Assembly: GCA_036245525.1 (NCBI GenBank) | Contig: BTPG01000008.1 | Location: forward strand, 30,156,231 to 30,220,230 | Length of the DNA stretch: 64,000 bases | Source: Semisulcospira habei | Lineage: Eukaryota > Mollusca > Gastropoda > Semisulcospiridae | Direction: 5' to 3' | In this document: positions 22,559 through 33,752 of the stretch, piece after piece | Layout: each line of letters starts with the position of its first letter | Position numbering within the stretch: position 1 is the stretch's first letter | Position numbers and translations under genes: made by a program | The notes under the pieces: generated by a model | Databases searched by the model: none | What the model saw: only the letters and a program-made list of their open reading frames with translations | Told to the model about the DNA's origin: nothing

Positions 22559-22726
22559 TTAACCCTTTCAGTGCCGAGAAAAATTGAACACCATCTCACC
22601 CGCAAGAGGCACAGATCCTCATGAGCCCCCGCACTTGCGGGGGCTCATGAGGATCTATGCCTCTTGCTCTTTGAATCCATGTTCCTGGGACAGCTAGTTG
22701 TGTGTGCTTGCGTGCGAACGGGTTAA
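22559..22726. mobile_element. Family A element, TTAA at both ends (168 bp)
   Basis: TTAACCCTTTCAGTGCCGAG ... hairpin GCAAGAGGCACAGATCCTCA ... CGTGCGAACGGGTTAA. About 50 bp shorter than 30273 because the right internal region is deleted. Confidence 0.92.
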
Positions 22727-22791
22727 TGAGATAGTTCGTTTATTTTTTTATGACATTCCGGCATTCAAGAGTGATGTTTATTTTTATTGTA

Positions 22792-22838
22792 AAAAGGGAC
22801 AAGCGATAAAGTCGCGAATGTATCGCTAGTCCCTTTTG
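22792..22838. repeat. Family Q hairpin
   Basis: AAAAGGGACAAGCGATA ... TATCGCTAGTCCCTTTT. Single copy. Confidence 0.7.
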
Positions 22839-23058
22839 ACTATAAAAGACTGCAAATATCAATATTTCTCTGGAAAGCAATTCAAGGGAGAGTTACAGTT
22901 ACAGGGAAACTCTTCATTGCCAGTGGACGCAAATTGTGTTATTGAAATCATGATAAAATCAACGGCAATGACCAAGCTAATCAGGCACTACCTCTGAATC
23001 ATATATAGGTTCATCTACTAATACTTTGCAAAAGAACATGGACACAACGTGATTTCAA

Positions 23059-23157
23059 CAAGAGGCATAGATCCTCATGAGCCCCCGCAATTGCGGGGGC
23101 TCATGAGGATCTACGTCTCTTGCAGTTGCAATTTTTTTTATCGACAGTGAAGGGGTT
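23059..23157. repeat. Family A palindrome and right end
   Basis: Near-perfect stem around CGCAATTGCG, then TCGACAGTGAAGGGGTTA. Confidence 0.85.
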
Positions 23158-23649
23158 ACTACTGGAATGTGCGTGGGCAACTGCGCAGTAAGTCTAATTT
23201 TGCATAAGAAGTAACTTTCACTTTTTTTCCCCTCTCCAATTGATATGTTATAGCTACGACCTGTTTGATCGTGACTTTTGTTTCCGACTCTTGGCACGGA
23301 GTCAAAACTAAAATAAAGCGAGAGACACAAGTCAATAGAAAGTGCACCTTCATTCAGACCGTTCAAGCAAAACGCACCCCGAGTGCCAGTACACCAAGAG
23401 TCCAGTCGTTCGGTTCGCGCACACCGGATGCCTCGGATTTCCTCCTGACGTAAATGCGTCGATTGCAGCCGACAAAAGGCACATAATTCTCATGAGCCAC
23501 TGCAGTCGTGTGCACGTATATGCCACTTGCTTGTAGCATATGTGTGGGAAATGACCAGAATTGTGTGCAGGGTGGGAAATTTCACCATAACCTGATATCG
23601 AATATCCCTTGGCTGACCCCGTGACCCAGACTTCTCTTTCATACTAGAC

Positions 23650-23857
23650 TCCTTCGCTGCCGAGAGAAATTGAACACCGCCCAGCTGCAAGAGGTATAGA
23701 TCCTCATGAGCCCCCGCAGTTGCGGGGGCTCATGAGGATCTATGCCTCTTGCTGAAGCCACGTTGTATCAATGTTTCTTAGACGGCTGCCGTCCTTGGAC
23801 GTTGAATGTACAGTGATTTCCAAAACACGGGCTGCGCCCACCGCCCTTGATGGGATT
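23650..23857. mobile_element. Family A element, ends degraded
   Basis: CTCCTTCGCTGCCGAGAGAA left flank; palindrome 23687-23752; inner GTTGAATGTACAGTGATTTC; right side decayed. Confidence 0.8.
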
Positions 23858-23945
23858 ACACTCCCGTGCCGCCGACACATATTATCCTACCTGCTACAAA
23901 TTATCCTGAACAGTGTTTATCTCAAATCCGTAAAGCAGGCATATG

Positions 23946-23992
23946 AGAGCCCCGCGAATTGCTGGGATTTATGAAGATCTATGCCTCTTGGT
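23946..23992. repeat. Family A right-arm fragment
   Basis: GAGCCCCGCGAATTGCTGGG then GAAGATCTATGCCTCTTGG. Confidence 0.5.
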
Positions 23993-24052
23993 CAGACTGT
24001 TCTCGGCACCTCATGCGTTTCAAAGGAATCAGAGTTCAAGACCGCACGATTT

Positions 24053-24268
24053 TTAACCCTTTTGCTACTAGTGGTCGCAGATTGTGTTTTCTGAAATCTG
24101 TGATAATTCAAAGCCAAAAAGCCCCCGCCGTCCAAGGAGCATGGGTACAAATCAGTGTCCGCAAGAGACATAAATCCTTACGAGCCCCCGCAGCTGAGGG
24201 GGCGCATGAGGATCTATGTCTCTTGCAGTTGGATCATGCTCAGTATTTCTCGGCAGAGAAGTGGAATA
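24053..24268. mobile_element. Family A element in reverse order
   Basis: TTAACCCTTTTGCTACTAGT left; CAAGGAGCATGGGTACAAA inner; palindrome 24161-24226; TTTCTCGGCAGAGAAGTGG right. Confidence 0.8.
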
Positions 24269-24516
24269 GGGCCGGGCCCCAGACTGATACGAATGAATGG
24301 AGGCTTTCTCTGAGCTCGAGAACGTTCAAGAAATAAATCAACACGCCATGAATGGAGTCGTGACTGAAACCGAGACCTCAAACAAACCGCAAACCGAAGT
24401 ATGACAAATCGTTAAAATCGGACAGTTCAGGTCGTAAGCGCGTTAAATTCTAGGATTTTCAGGTGGGAGTGAACATGACAGACGACACGGCACGACTGCA
24501 TGCAAGGCAGTCACTA

Positions 24517-24582
24517 CACTGGCCGTCTCCCTCGACTCAGCTGATCAGCGGTAGCAAATCGAGTGAGACTGACAACCAGTGT
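24517..24582. repeat. Family E palindrome
   Basis: CACTGGCCGTCTCCCTCGAC ... CGAGTGAGACTGACAACCAG. Small insertion in the right arm. Confidence 0.8.
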
Positions 24583-24865
24583 CGACATGCACGATTGTAA
24601 AGTGGACGTTTTTTTTCCAATCCCTGTCGCTAGTTTGAAGACAAGAATAGACTTTCCCCCCTATTGAGGTATGCGGCTTAAGAATGCAGTTTTAAAAGAG
24701 CAAATATTGAATGGTGACAATGCTGAGTGGGCAACTGACAATGTGGGTAAGACTAAGAGCAACATTGCATTCCACAGTCTTGGAGTGGGAGGGTCATTCA
24801 ATGGTCTCTTTAGGTGTGGCATCAGATTACGCTAGGGTGCGTGTCCCCATACAAAAGCAGTAGGC

Positions 24866-25051
24866 TTAACCTCTTCACAGCCACTGGACGCGGGCTGTGT
24901 TTTAAAATCATTGTAAATTCACCGCAATGAACCCTCACCGTCCTAACGGGTCCAAATCAAGTGGTTTTAACAAGAGACATAGATCTTCATGAAGCTCTAT
25001 TTCTCTTGCAGCTGGTCCGTGATCTCCATATCTCGGCATGGCAGGGGTTAA
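24866..25051. mobile_element. Family A element with shortened hairpin, TTAA at both ends (186 bp)
   Basis: TTAACCTCTTCACAGCCACT ... AACAAGAGACATAGATCTTC meets GAAGCTCTATTTCTCTTGC (core lost on both arms) ... GGCATGGCAGGGGTTAA. Confidence 0.88.
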
Positions 25052-25170
25052 ACGTAGATGGCAATCCTCCGTCTGAAGCGTAGGCATTTGAAAAGCGAGG
25101 TCCAGACGCAGCTAGTCCAACCACATTCTACACCTACATGTTCCACTGGCCATGGCCTACATCGTGACCA

Positions 25171-25210
25171 ACAAGAAGCATGGATTCTCATGAGAATCTA
25201 TGCTTCTTGC
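25171..25210. repeat. Family A minimal hairpin, near-perfect 40 bp
   Basis: ACAAGAAGCATGGATTCTCA meets TGAGAATCTATGCTTCTTGC without loop. AGAAGC and GCTTCT are symmetric changes from the consensus AGAGGC. Confidence 0.85.
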
Positions 25211-25328
25211 ACACGAAGGAACTGTTCAGGAAAAAAAACCAAAATAAAAACAAGACAGAAGCGAAAGCAATAGGGAGGCGTGTCGGTTCCACTATTGATA
25301 GACTTCAACTCGTGTGAGCGCTGAACTG

Positions 25329-25365
25329 AAAAAAAAAAAAAAAAAAAAACAACAACACTGACCCC

Positions 25366-25397
<32 letters not shown>

Positions 25398-25400
25398 AAA
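25329..25400. repeat. Poly-A / poly-C / poly-A low complexity
   Basis: About 21 A, then ACAAC, then a run of C, then A. Confidence 0.9.
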
Positions 25401-25534
25401 CCCAACCCAAAAAACGAACATCGCCTGGAGTCACGTGGCAACCTTGACCCTAACCCCCGGGGGTCAGGGAGAGTAGGTGTTACGGAAAAAAGGGGGGGGG
25501 GGGGGGCCAGAAGTGTCGAAATAACCCTTCCCTC

Positions 25535-25592
25535 AGCAAATGGTCACAGATCCTCACGAGGTGTGGCCTCATGTGGTTCTATGACTCTTGTC
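25535..25592. repeat. Family A, degraded
   Basis: CACAGATCCTCACGAGGTGT ... CCTCATGTGGTTCTATGACT. Confidence 0.55.
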
Positions 25593-25721
25593 AGCAATGA
25601 TTCGCTGTTGAAATATCGGGTGTAAGCTCATAAGAGTTTACGTTTGGGAGTTGTGAGTGTTGGTGTTATGGGAACAAGAATTATCGTCAGAGTCCTTTCC
25701 TTTAATCCGGTCGTTCATGCT

Positions 25722-25786
25722 GCAAGTGACACAGATCTTCATCAGCCCCTGTACATGCTAGGGTTCGTCAAGACTTATACTTCTGG
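25722..25786. repeat. Family A, degraded
   Basis: GCAAGTGACACAGATCTTCA ... CTAGGGTTCGTCAAGACTTA. Confidence 0.5.
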
Positions 25787-25995
25787 ATGGGAGGGGGTTA
25801 GTGTTTTCTACATCTGAATTCACTCCCACGGGAGTGTTCTTTGGGATTATCACCTACGGGCAAAAGACAGGTAAAGCTCCAGTAGACATAGAAATGTGGA
25901 CAAGACCGAACCTGCAGTCCAACCCACACACACTTACTGTGCAGCACTTTCAACGCCCGAACACCCCCTGAATGAAAAAGAAAACGATAAATGAC

Positions 25996-26060
25996 ACAAG
26001 AGGCATAGATCTTCATGAGTCCCCGCGATTGCGGGGGCTCATGAAGATCTATGCCTCTTG
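25996..26060. repeat. Family A palindrome
   Basis: ACAAGAGGCATAGATCTTCA / TGAAGATCTATGCCTCTTGT. ATCTTC/GAAGAT is symmetric against the usual ATCCTC. Confidence 0.9.
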
Positions 26061-26861
26061 TTGTTGGGTCGAGGTTTCAGCGAAGCGTCAGTACACAGCC
26101 GTGGCCAACTCTGGGTCTGCCGTGATCCCGTGGAGGACAAGCGAGTGTTTATTTTGGCATAACGAAGTGCCCGTTTTTGCGGGCCGGCTTACCTTCCCTG
26201 CATTGTTCTCACACAAGACGGAGACTTCAACCCCCCTTTCCTCCAGTGTCTGCGAAAGAAGCGATGAAAATGCCGTCTGGGGACAGAACAACTAGATCAG
26301 TTCTGTCTGCTAAGACTCACAGAACACCATGACGCCCTGAAAGCATGCAGGCCGTCATGATAATCTATGCCTCTAGCAGACAGACCAGGTTCCAGTCTCT
26401 TTGTCGCATCGCATTGTATTAATCCCTCTCACTCGACCTGATCACTGTCTGGAAAATTCAGGCCGGAAAGAAAACGGACACCATCTGTTTAATCAACTTG
26501 CAAAGGACAAGCACTCATTAACGGATCTAATCTCCAAGGTTAGCCACATTAGTACTGAAGTCGGTATACGCCGTTATGTCAAAGCGTGGCTGCAATTTTT
26601 CATGGGAAAGTTCTGGAAGACAGGATTAAAATGGAAACAGTGACACAGCTGTCGGCTGACATGTATACGTCTTTTTGAAGTGCTCTTACACGGGACCAAA
26701 CACATGAGATAGGATAGACACGTAACTGCAGGAGCAGATCATTCTTTCAGCCATTCTCTAACCCCTAGACCCTACCAAAGGACGCACTTTTTTTCCCTGC
26801 TAAAATCTGTGTTCACCGAGCGACCAAAAGCCACGACTCTCCACAGAACATGAACACAATG

Positions 26862-26944
26862 TGGTCTCAGCGGGGGCTCAAGAGGATCTATGTCTCTTGC
26901 AGTTAGATCGCGCTCACTTTTTTTCTCGGTAGTGAAGGGGTTTA
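26862..26944. repeat. Family A, right half
   Basis: AGCGGGGGCTCAAGAGGATC, CTTGCAGTTAGATCGCGCTC, CTCGGTAGTGAAGGGGTTTA. Left arm absent. Confidence 0.75.
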
Positions 26945-27168
26945 ACATCTGCAAGAGGTATAAATAAAACAGGTGAAGGTTAAGAGTGTAAAAGCAGGTA
27001 GTCCCCAGTCACCTCAGTGCCAGTGGGACAGTAAACTAGAAGAAGGAGTGTAAATTGCAAAGAAAATCGCAGCACAGAAATGAAGCATGCTTAGAAATTA
27101 AATACAACACAATTTATAAAACTGTTCTGCAACTGTCTTTTCTAAGCGCGTTTCGTCTCTTTGTTGAG

Positions 27169-27331
<163 letters not shown>

Positions 27332-27417
27332 TAAGAAACATCGATTCGCAGAATTGTCCTTAGAAGGACAGTTGCATGATGCTAAAATCTGCGGCACGGG
27401 GCACGTCTTGAATGAGT

Positions 27418-27640
27418 TAAGTTTTCCATTTCCCTGTCAGTTGACGCAGATAATTTTTTTTTTCCAGAAATCTTCGTTAATTCAACGCCAAAGAGCTCCA
27501 GCCGTCCCAAGAGACAGAATACAAAGTCGTGTCAGCAAGAGGCATAGATCCTCATGAGCCCCCGCTACTGCGGGGGCTCATGATGATCTATACCTCTTGC
27601 GCTTGGGTTGTGTTCACTCCTCCGCGGCAGTGCACGCGTT
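27418..27640. mobile_element. Family A element in reverse order, ends degraded
   Basis: TTCCATTTCCCTGTCAGTTG left; CAGCCGTCCCAAGAGACAGA inner; palindrome 27535-27600; right CTCCGCGGCAGTGCACGCGT. Confidence 0.8.
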
Positions 27641-27937
27641 ATGACCGTGGCAACGTAATCAAGAGCTCTTCAACAAGGTCGTAGCTTTCAGGTCATCCAT
27701 CGTCCTTGCGCTCTGCTGGTTGCCATCAACAGCTTCAGGAACATTTTCGCTACTTTTCTTATCTGAAGGCAGAATTTTCCGCTGGCTGAAAACCCCTCTT
27801 CAAGCAACACGACGTGGTAATTGCAAATTATGCACTGTGTTGTGCCAATTTCGCTGTATCAACCTCGAAGGAGAACACACAAATCCTACTGGCAAACACC
27901 GCTCTCCTATTTTCACTCAAACGTCTGCAGAACAGGC

Positions 27938-28164
27938 CCCTGTAGCTGGACTCACAATCCAGGGGGAAAAAAACGGATTTGTTCAATAGCATGTCCGTTG
28001 AAAGGTCCTGGTAAATCAAAGTGGCACAGTTGGAGTGCGCCTGAGTTGATCAGTGTTCAGGTCGTACTCCATAGGCAATAGATTTCCCTGTCCCTCATAA
28101 CCCGCCCGTCAGGGCCGTCCATGATCACCTCGGTGCTGTGGACGTTAAACCCGAACTAACCAAC
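27938..28164 (+). mobile_element. 5'-truncated SINE copy with 10-bp target duplication
   Basis: Flanked by CAGAACAGGC at 27928-27937 and 28165-28174. The body matches the reverse complement of the SINE at 10793-11103 with few differences. The tRNA-like head is missing, as expected for incomplete target-primed reverse transcription. Ends GGACGTTAAACCCGAACTAA. Confidence 0.9.
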
Positions 28165-28369
28165 CAGAACAGGCAGATCCCCATAAGCCCTTGCAGCCTG
28201 CAAAAGATTCTTGTAGAATGTATTATATTTCTCGCTGATATGGATCGAACTCACGACATACGTCTTTTTCCGATATGCCTAAAATGTAATAAAAAGTCAA
28301 ATTTTTTTTACCCCGTCAGTGGAGCAGTCATTGGAAATAACGAATAGCTGCTAGTGTTACCTACGTGAG

Positions 28370-28435
28370 CAAGAGGCATAGATTCTCATAAGGCCCTGCT
28401 ACCGCAGGGGCTTATGAGCATATGCATATTGCAGG
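28370..28435. repeat. Family A palindrome
   Basis: AGCAAGAGGCATAGATTCTC ... GAGCATATGCATATTGCAG. The right arm is decayed. Confidence 0.8.
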
Positions 28436-28495
28436 TGAAAAGATTTTTTCCTGAAGGGACCGAAAAGCTTACCTGGGTTCCAGTCTACTATACTG

Positions 28496-28523
28496 TTGAC
28501 AGCCTCCGAGAGAGGCTGTCAAA
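28496..28523. repeat. Short perfect hairpin
   Basis: TTGACAGCCTC / GAGGCTGTCAA around CGAGA. Confidence 0.7.
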
Positions 28524-28850
28524 TAACTTATGCAATTCCTCTCGTCGTCTTTTGTCATGAAGCCTTTCCATTCCGCGCAAGTACTGGAGCCCGCCAAAAG
28601 CTCCTCACACACGGGCTAATTACAAAACACTGATCGATAGCGTAGTATGTGTTTAATCAAACCGTTGTGAAAACAGACTGTACACATTCATTGATTACAG
28701 AATGACCAATTAAAGACCAGGAGTGTTGTGAAAACTGAGATAATATACTACTAGGCGTAAGATTCATAATTCATAATGTTTTTCAAAAATACAAACATCG
28801 ACTATATCGGCAAAAGAAAAGAACAATTCTGAGCAGAAAGCAATCCAAGT

Positions 28851-29000
28851 TATTGGTAGCAGAGGTTTGCTACACGGACCCTTGTAGACCTGAGCGAGGT
28901 CAAAGGAACCATTGTACCCCTCATGCCTTTGGGGTACAATGGTTCCTTTGACCTCCCGAAAGCCTACAAGGGTCCGTGCAGCAAGCCCCTGCTACCAATA
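28851..29000. repeat. Family N: unique 150-bp palindrome
   Basis: TATTGGTAGCAG...CTGCTACCAATA outer; CGGACCCTTGTAG / CTACAAGGGTCCG middle; GAGGTCAAAGGAACCATTGT / ACAATGGTTCCTTTGACCTC inner. No TTAA or other known family end. Confidence 0.9.
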
Positions 29001-29874
29001 ACGTATTTGTTTTCATTCCTCCACTATTTTCGTAAAAGAAATCAAGAAGACACCTTCCGACCTGGATCACACGCCAGACGTGACTGACGTGAAAAAAATA
29101 TTGATTTATACATAATAGACTTATGACGTAATTTAAAATATTTCACGACGTCTCCAGTACTGAGTGTGCTTGTTGTTTCGAAGAACTCTAAGTAACGTTT
29201 TACTTTAGCACGTTTTGGTGATCTTTTATAGAACAAAACTCGCATCCAAGAGGGCTACAAGAAGTCCGCCATTTGTCGCTACAAGTTTTTTTTTTTTTAT
29301 TTTTTTTTTTAGCTGGGTCATATGGTACAGTTTGCGCTAAAGGGATTGGTCGAGTGACGTAGGGATGAAAACAACAGCTTTTATCCTTCCTGCAAGTATG
29401 GTCTCGTGTACACAAAAGAAATAGCAATAAAGCTTCTTACAAACAGGACACTTTTTGTTCTTCTGGCCATGCGGTTTAGGGCTTGGGTCTGAATGGAATA
29501 CAAATTTGTAAACAACCGCAACGTCGCATTTGGGAAAACTCATAAACAAACCAAACACAGTGCTGTCAAAAAACGAGCGCAGAATGCAACTGCCTGGAGA
29601 CAGTAATTCCAGTGCAATGCTTTTCAGAGCCAGACGTGGACATTAAAAGCCGGCTAATTTTGTGACGGACATGCCAGACTGACTTGAAAGACAGAGCAAT
29701 ACGGCAGGAGGACGAGGAAAGCTTTTGCGTTACAACTGAAGTTTTTTTTTTCCTGTCGAAAGGCATCATTAGGAACACTTAGAGAATTTAGGAATTATTT
29801 TAAATGCATTATGATTAAAATGCTTTTTTAAGGACTTCATCGAGAACGGAAATTCAATTTATATGGTGAGACGG

Positions 29875-29928
29875 TTAACTCATTCGCGGCCAGCCGCATC
29901 CGGATGCGGATGGCCGCGAATGAGTTAA
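29875..29928. mobile_element. Family D element, near-perfect palindrome with TTAA ends (54 bp)
   Basis: TTAACTCATTCGCGGCCAGC ... CATCCGGATG centre ... GGCCGCGAATGAGTTAA. Confidence 0.92.
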
Positions 29929-30107
29929 CCCTTTCCCTGCCATTGGACATATATTTAGTTTTTGATTTTATGTTTTTATTCAACGACCAAAGCGACTGGC
30001 GTCCAAGGAAAATGGACACAAAGTGATCTCCGCAAGAGGCATAGCGCTTCATGATCTATACCTCTGAAGTTGGCTGGTTTTCAATTTTTCTCGGCAATGC
30101 AAGGGTT
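29925..30107. mobile_element. Family A element abutting D on a shared TTAA
   Basis: TTAACCCTTTCCCTGCCATT starts in the last TTAA of D. Hairpin core reduced (GCAAGAGGCATAGCGCTTCA then TGATCTATACCTC). Right end GGCAATGCAAGGGTTAG. Confidence 0.82.
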
Positions 30108-30272
30108 AGATTTCCCACTAGTAACATGGTTTTAACGACCGCATCAGCCAACGCCATACTATAGAGACCCACAGGAATGACGTCTGCTCACATATTGTCC
30201 ATCCATCGGAGAAACAGGAAGCTAGGGGGCACCAAGTAATGTCCGATCTCTGGCTAGGATGTATGGACACAA

Positions 30273-30490
30273 TTAACCCCTTCACTGCCGAGAAAAAACA
30301 CGAACAGCTTTCAACTGCAAGAGACATGAACGCTCATGGGCCCCCGCAGTTGCGGGGGCTCATGAGGATCCATGCCTCCTGCTGACACCCAGTGTGTACC
30401 CGGGCTCTTTGCACGGCTGGAGCTGGCATTGAAAAGTCAAAAAGACTTTAGACACACAAATCTGTGGTCACTGGCATTGAACGGGGTTAA
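30273..30490. mobile_element. Family A element, best full-length copy, TTAA at both ends (218 bp)
   Basis: TTAACCCCTTCACTGCCGAG left; GAACAGCTTTCAACTG; hairpin 30318-30381 with core GCCCCCGCAGTTGCGGGGGC; then CACGGCTGG, GGCATTGAAAAG, GTGGTCACTGGCATTG; right GAACGGGGTTAA. Shows that the palindrome is about 65 bp inside a larger asymmetric element. Confidence 0.93.
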
Positions 30491-30943
30491 ACTGAGCACG
30501 CCATACAACCCCCGCTAAAATGTTCCCAATGTGACCATATAGTAGCGGAACACTTCCTTACCGTCAACAACTTCGAGGACTCCGATTACAATTCCTACCT
30601 ACATAACTGTTCCGACACAGAGGCTCATCATGCTTCTAAACCTTCGCTGCCTGCTAGGGCTCATGACGATCTAGTCCTACGACGGCTGGCATTCGCTGCC
30701 GCTGTGTATGGCACTACGATACAGATACAACGCAGATGGCCTGTACAACGCCTTGGTTAGGGCAGCTGACGAAGCGCGGCCAGGTCTACAAATGTCAACG
30801 GGGCCTCTTACAAACGATGAGACTCTGTGGGAGGCCCACTTGCACTAAGTTGCAGCTGGCTACCTTCCGTTCAAATACTTACATTGTTAGCATCGTCCTT
30901 CACGTACGTTGTATTAAGAGCAATACCAGCGTAAACTGGAGCT

Positions 30944-31009
30944 GGCAAGAGGCATACCTCCTCATGAGCCCCCGCTATTGCAGGGGCTCATGAGGATTTA
31001 TGCCTCTTG
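30944..31009. repeat. Family A palindrome
   Basis: GGCAAGAGGCATACCTCCTC ... GAGGATTTATGCCTCTTGT. Confidence 0.85.
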
Positions 31010-31277
31010 TAAGTTGTTGAAAAAAAGAAAGTTTGCGTATCGATTGGTAGCAGACATTCCTTGTCATAGGATCCTGAGCACGCCATCCTTCCTTCCCACT
31101 CGGGGACCACACCCATGGTTAGGCCTCCATCTTCACGCAAGAAGCATCACTCAACTGTCCTCTCTTCAACACTCCACCATTCCCTTCCAGTGAGGAACTG
31201 GGATCTATATGGACGTCCCCCACGAAGCATTTGTCCTTGCACGAAAATGTGTATCTCTTGTGAATAGGACTTTTTCA

Positions 31278-31394
31278 GCCCGGTGAAGGCTAAAGAGAGT
31301 AAGTTCATTTTTGTGAAAAGCGAGATTTTTATTGCTACGCAACGAACGTCTCGCTTTTCACAAAAACGGACTTAATGTCGTCTGCATTTGTAGG
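31278..31394. repeat. Family F element
   Basis: GGTGAAGGCTAAAGAGAGTA end; TTTTGTGAAAAGCGAGATTT / CGTCTCGCTTTTCACAAAAA arms. Confidence 0.85.
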
Positions 31395-31498
31395 TCGGCC
31401 ATGTTTTCCATCTCCGGACAAAAGTCTTCTTCGACATCCAAATGAGATACGCAGATCTATGCAACTAAAGCAATGAACACGTATGGGATTCAGGATTA

Positions 31499-31567
31499 AC
31501 GGCCAGCTGTTCTGTGATTTCGGACCTTACGGCTTTCAGTCGTGAGGTCTGAAATCAAGGACCACCA
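31499..31567. repeat. Family H hairpin
   Basis: TGTGATTTCGGACCTTACGG / CGTGAGGTCTGAAATCAAGG. Confidence 0.8.
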
Positions 31568-31709
31568 CAAAAATGGAACTGATTGCAATGCCAACCAAAA
31601 GCGCAAGAAGTATCGATGGATAAAACCCATCTGCTGGAGCCCATTACGTCTATGTATCTTACAAATACGTGTTTTTCGTTGAATCGTCGACTTGGAGTGC
31701 ACATATCAA

Positions 31710-31798
31710 ATGCGCAAAAGACCATCGGGGCCGACATCGGCCGCCGTTGGCCCGCGCACCAACGGCGGCCGACGTCGGCCCAATGGTCTTTTGCGCAT
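31710..31798. repeat. Family G palindrome, best copy
   Basis: ATGCGCAAAAGACCATCGGG ... GGCCGCCGTTGG / CCAACGGCGGCC ... GACGTCGGCCCAATGGTCTT TTGCGCAT. GC-rich with CpG in every arm. Confidence 0.9.
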
Positions 31799-31962
31799 GT
31801 AGCCCTGCACGCGCCATGCAACTGAACTAGTCATTCGTGACAGCTTTCTGCACTGACTGACATGCAGAGCATGATTCCGGCATTTCATATACACTTGTTG
31901 CGTCATGTCTTAAAGGTAAAATGATCATTTATTGGAAAATCATGCCTGACATAAAAGACTGA

Positions 31963-31964
<2 letters not shown>

Positions 31965-31997
<33 letters not shown>
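31965..31997. repeat. Poly-A tract
   Basis: About 32 A. Confidence 0.95.
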
Positions 31998-32001
<4 letters not shown>

Positions 32002-32140
32002 GAAAAGTCTTGTCGTCATTCTTTCGTTTCATTTTGTCTTGTCGTAAAACGTTCGTTCTATTGTTATGTTTCTGTCGTTAGGTTCTGGAAAGCATGTGAT
32101 GACGACGATTCCTGCATCGTCAAGAATATTCCACATCTCC

Positions 32141-32142
32141 TG

Positions 32143-32218
<76 letters not shown>

Positions 32219-32231
32219 ACACACACACACG
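32141..32231. repeat. (CA)n microsatellite
   Basis: About 43 CA units with one TCACAC break. Confidence 0.97.
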
Positions 32232-32497
32232 CGTGCGTGCCAATTATAAAGGACCCACTGTGATGTTTACTGATCAACACAGCCCGAAATGCGGTCAGGA
32301 CAGGTGCTAATTGCAAATCGATATAAAGATCCCAAAGTACCTGTAGCAATATCTGACGCAGCAGCGCCCGAAATCCACACACCACTGACATCTTTAGTGG
32401 CCTATTTCACAACCAGGCCATAAAATAATCATCGATTTAGTCACAAACTGAATTTTGGACGAACTCCTCCGTCTCTAAATGCGACTAAACTTCAGCA

Positions 32498-32566
32498 GCA
32501 AGAGGCATGGATCTACATGAGCCCCTGCTGAATGCAGGGGCTCATGTAGATCCGTGCCTCTTGCAG
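32498..32566. repeat. Family A palindrome, symmetric variant
   Basis: GCAAGAGGCATGGATCTACA / TGTAGATCCGTGCCTCTTGC. ATCTAC/GTAGAT differ from the consensus on both arms. Confidence 0.9.
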
Positions 32567-32825
32567 ACGTGTGAAGTTCGCTGACAACGGACTACGATGG
32601 GCCACGCCTCTCCTAAATGAAAATATCGTGTTACCTGCAGAAGTACAATAGAAACCCTAGTCCACCGCAAGACGCAATCAATGAGCTACGGCAAACAACT
32701 TCATCTCACATCGATGTTTGGCTTGGCATTTAAAGTTCTGGCAAAGTGTTGGCTGGGTGATGAGGCTGGTCAGAAAGCATTGCGCGGATCTCAAACTTTG
32801 GGGTTTCCTTAGCTTGCAACATTCT

Positions 32826-32917
32826 CTAACCCTTTGTGTGTCGGTAGCGGTTTTAGTCGCGACAATTCCTGTAGGAATCATCGCGACTAAAGCCACTACC
32901 GACACGCAAAGGGTTCA
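32826..32917. repeat. Family C palindrome
   Basis: TAACCCTTTGTGTGTCGGTA ... TACCGACACGCAAAGGGTT. GTGTGTCGG versus the GGCTGTCGG subtype is matched on the opposite arm (GACACGC). Confidence 0.9.
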
Positions 32918-32923
32918 ATAGTG

Positions 32924-32968
32924 CCGGTCTGTGATTTTGTGTAAGGCCCAACAATCAAAGACTAGCAC
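32924..32968. repeat. Family H remnant
   Basis: CCGGTCTGTGATTTTGTGTA then CAATCAAAGACTAGCACA. Confidence 0.6.
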
Positions 32969-33040
32969 ACTGTAAACAGGCTCTGTGTTTAAAGAAGAAA
33001 AACGTGTCCATAATCCGACGAGTTTGATAGAGACATACTA

Positions 33041-33258
33041 TTAACTCATTGTACCCCAAGACCGAAATCCCCCAATTCTGCCGTCGTCATCTAAAGACTG
33101 CATTGCAGTGCAGGACACGGATCGACCATGACACTTCAAGGGTGATGACAGTTCAAGGGTGATGGCGCGCATAGGCGCTAAGCTATTCTGGCATCACCCT
33201 TGAACTATCATGATCGGTACATATCTTGCTGTGGTGTGTCTGGGGTAGAATGAGTTAA
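33041..33258. mobile_element. Family B core in TTAACTCATT ends, TTAA at both ends (218 bp)
   Basis: TTAACTCATTGTACCCCAAG left, GGGGTAGAATGAGTTAA right. The left arm holds a short duplication (TTCAAGGGTGATG twice); right arm GCTATTCTGGCATCACCCTT. Confidence 0.92.
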
Positions 33259-33604
33259 AATATATATTCAAGTCAGGCAGTCACCGTGAATATGGATCTG
33301 AACAACAAAGGAGAGTTAGCAAGTGCCAAAAGATATTCTTAACTGAAAACGTAACGCATATAATTTGATAGGCACCCTTGTGTGTGACGTTTTGCCACAT
33401 TTAAGATCCAGTTATGCACATACCTCAGGTCATTCGTGTGTATTTATAAAAAAAGCAGCCTTTCCAAAAATGGCGACGTAAGTCATCTTGTCCCAGAACC
33501 AGACCAAGACGCCTCGTTCAAATGACGTAATATCAGCGTGAGGAAGGACTCTAATTACGTGAGGGTTACGAGAGACACAGACAATCATGACCTTCACCAG
33601 GACA

Positions 33605-33642
33605 AAGGTGCTCATGAGCCCATGTGTTTCTTGCAGATCTGC
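33605..33642. repeat. Family A fragment
   Basis: GTGCTCATGAGCCCATGTGT then TTCTTGCAG. Confidence 0.45.
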
Positions 33643-33658
33643 GGGACCTTCGGTTAAT

Positions 33659-33752
33659 CTTGAACCCTTTGGATGTCGGTAACGGTTTTCGTCGCGATGA
33701 TTCCGGTAGGAATCATCGCGACGAAAACCGCTACGGACAGCCAAAGGGTTAA
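33659..33752. repeat. Family C palindrome
   Basis: GAACCCTTTGGATGTCGGTA ... CCGGTAGGAATCATCGCGAC ... GCCAAAGGGTTAA. Confidence 0.9.
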
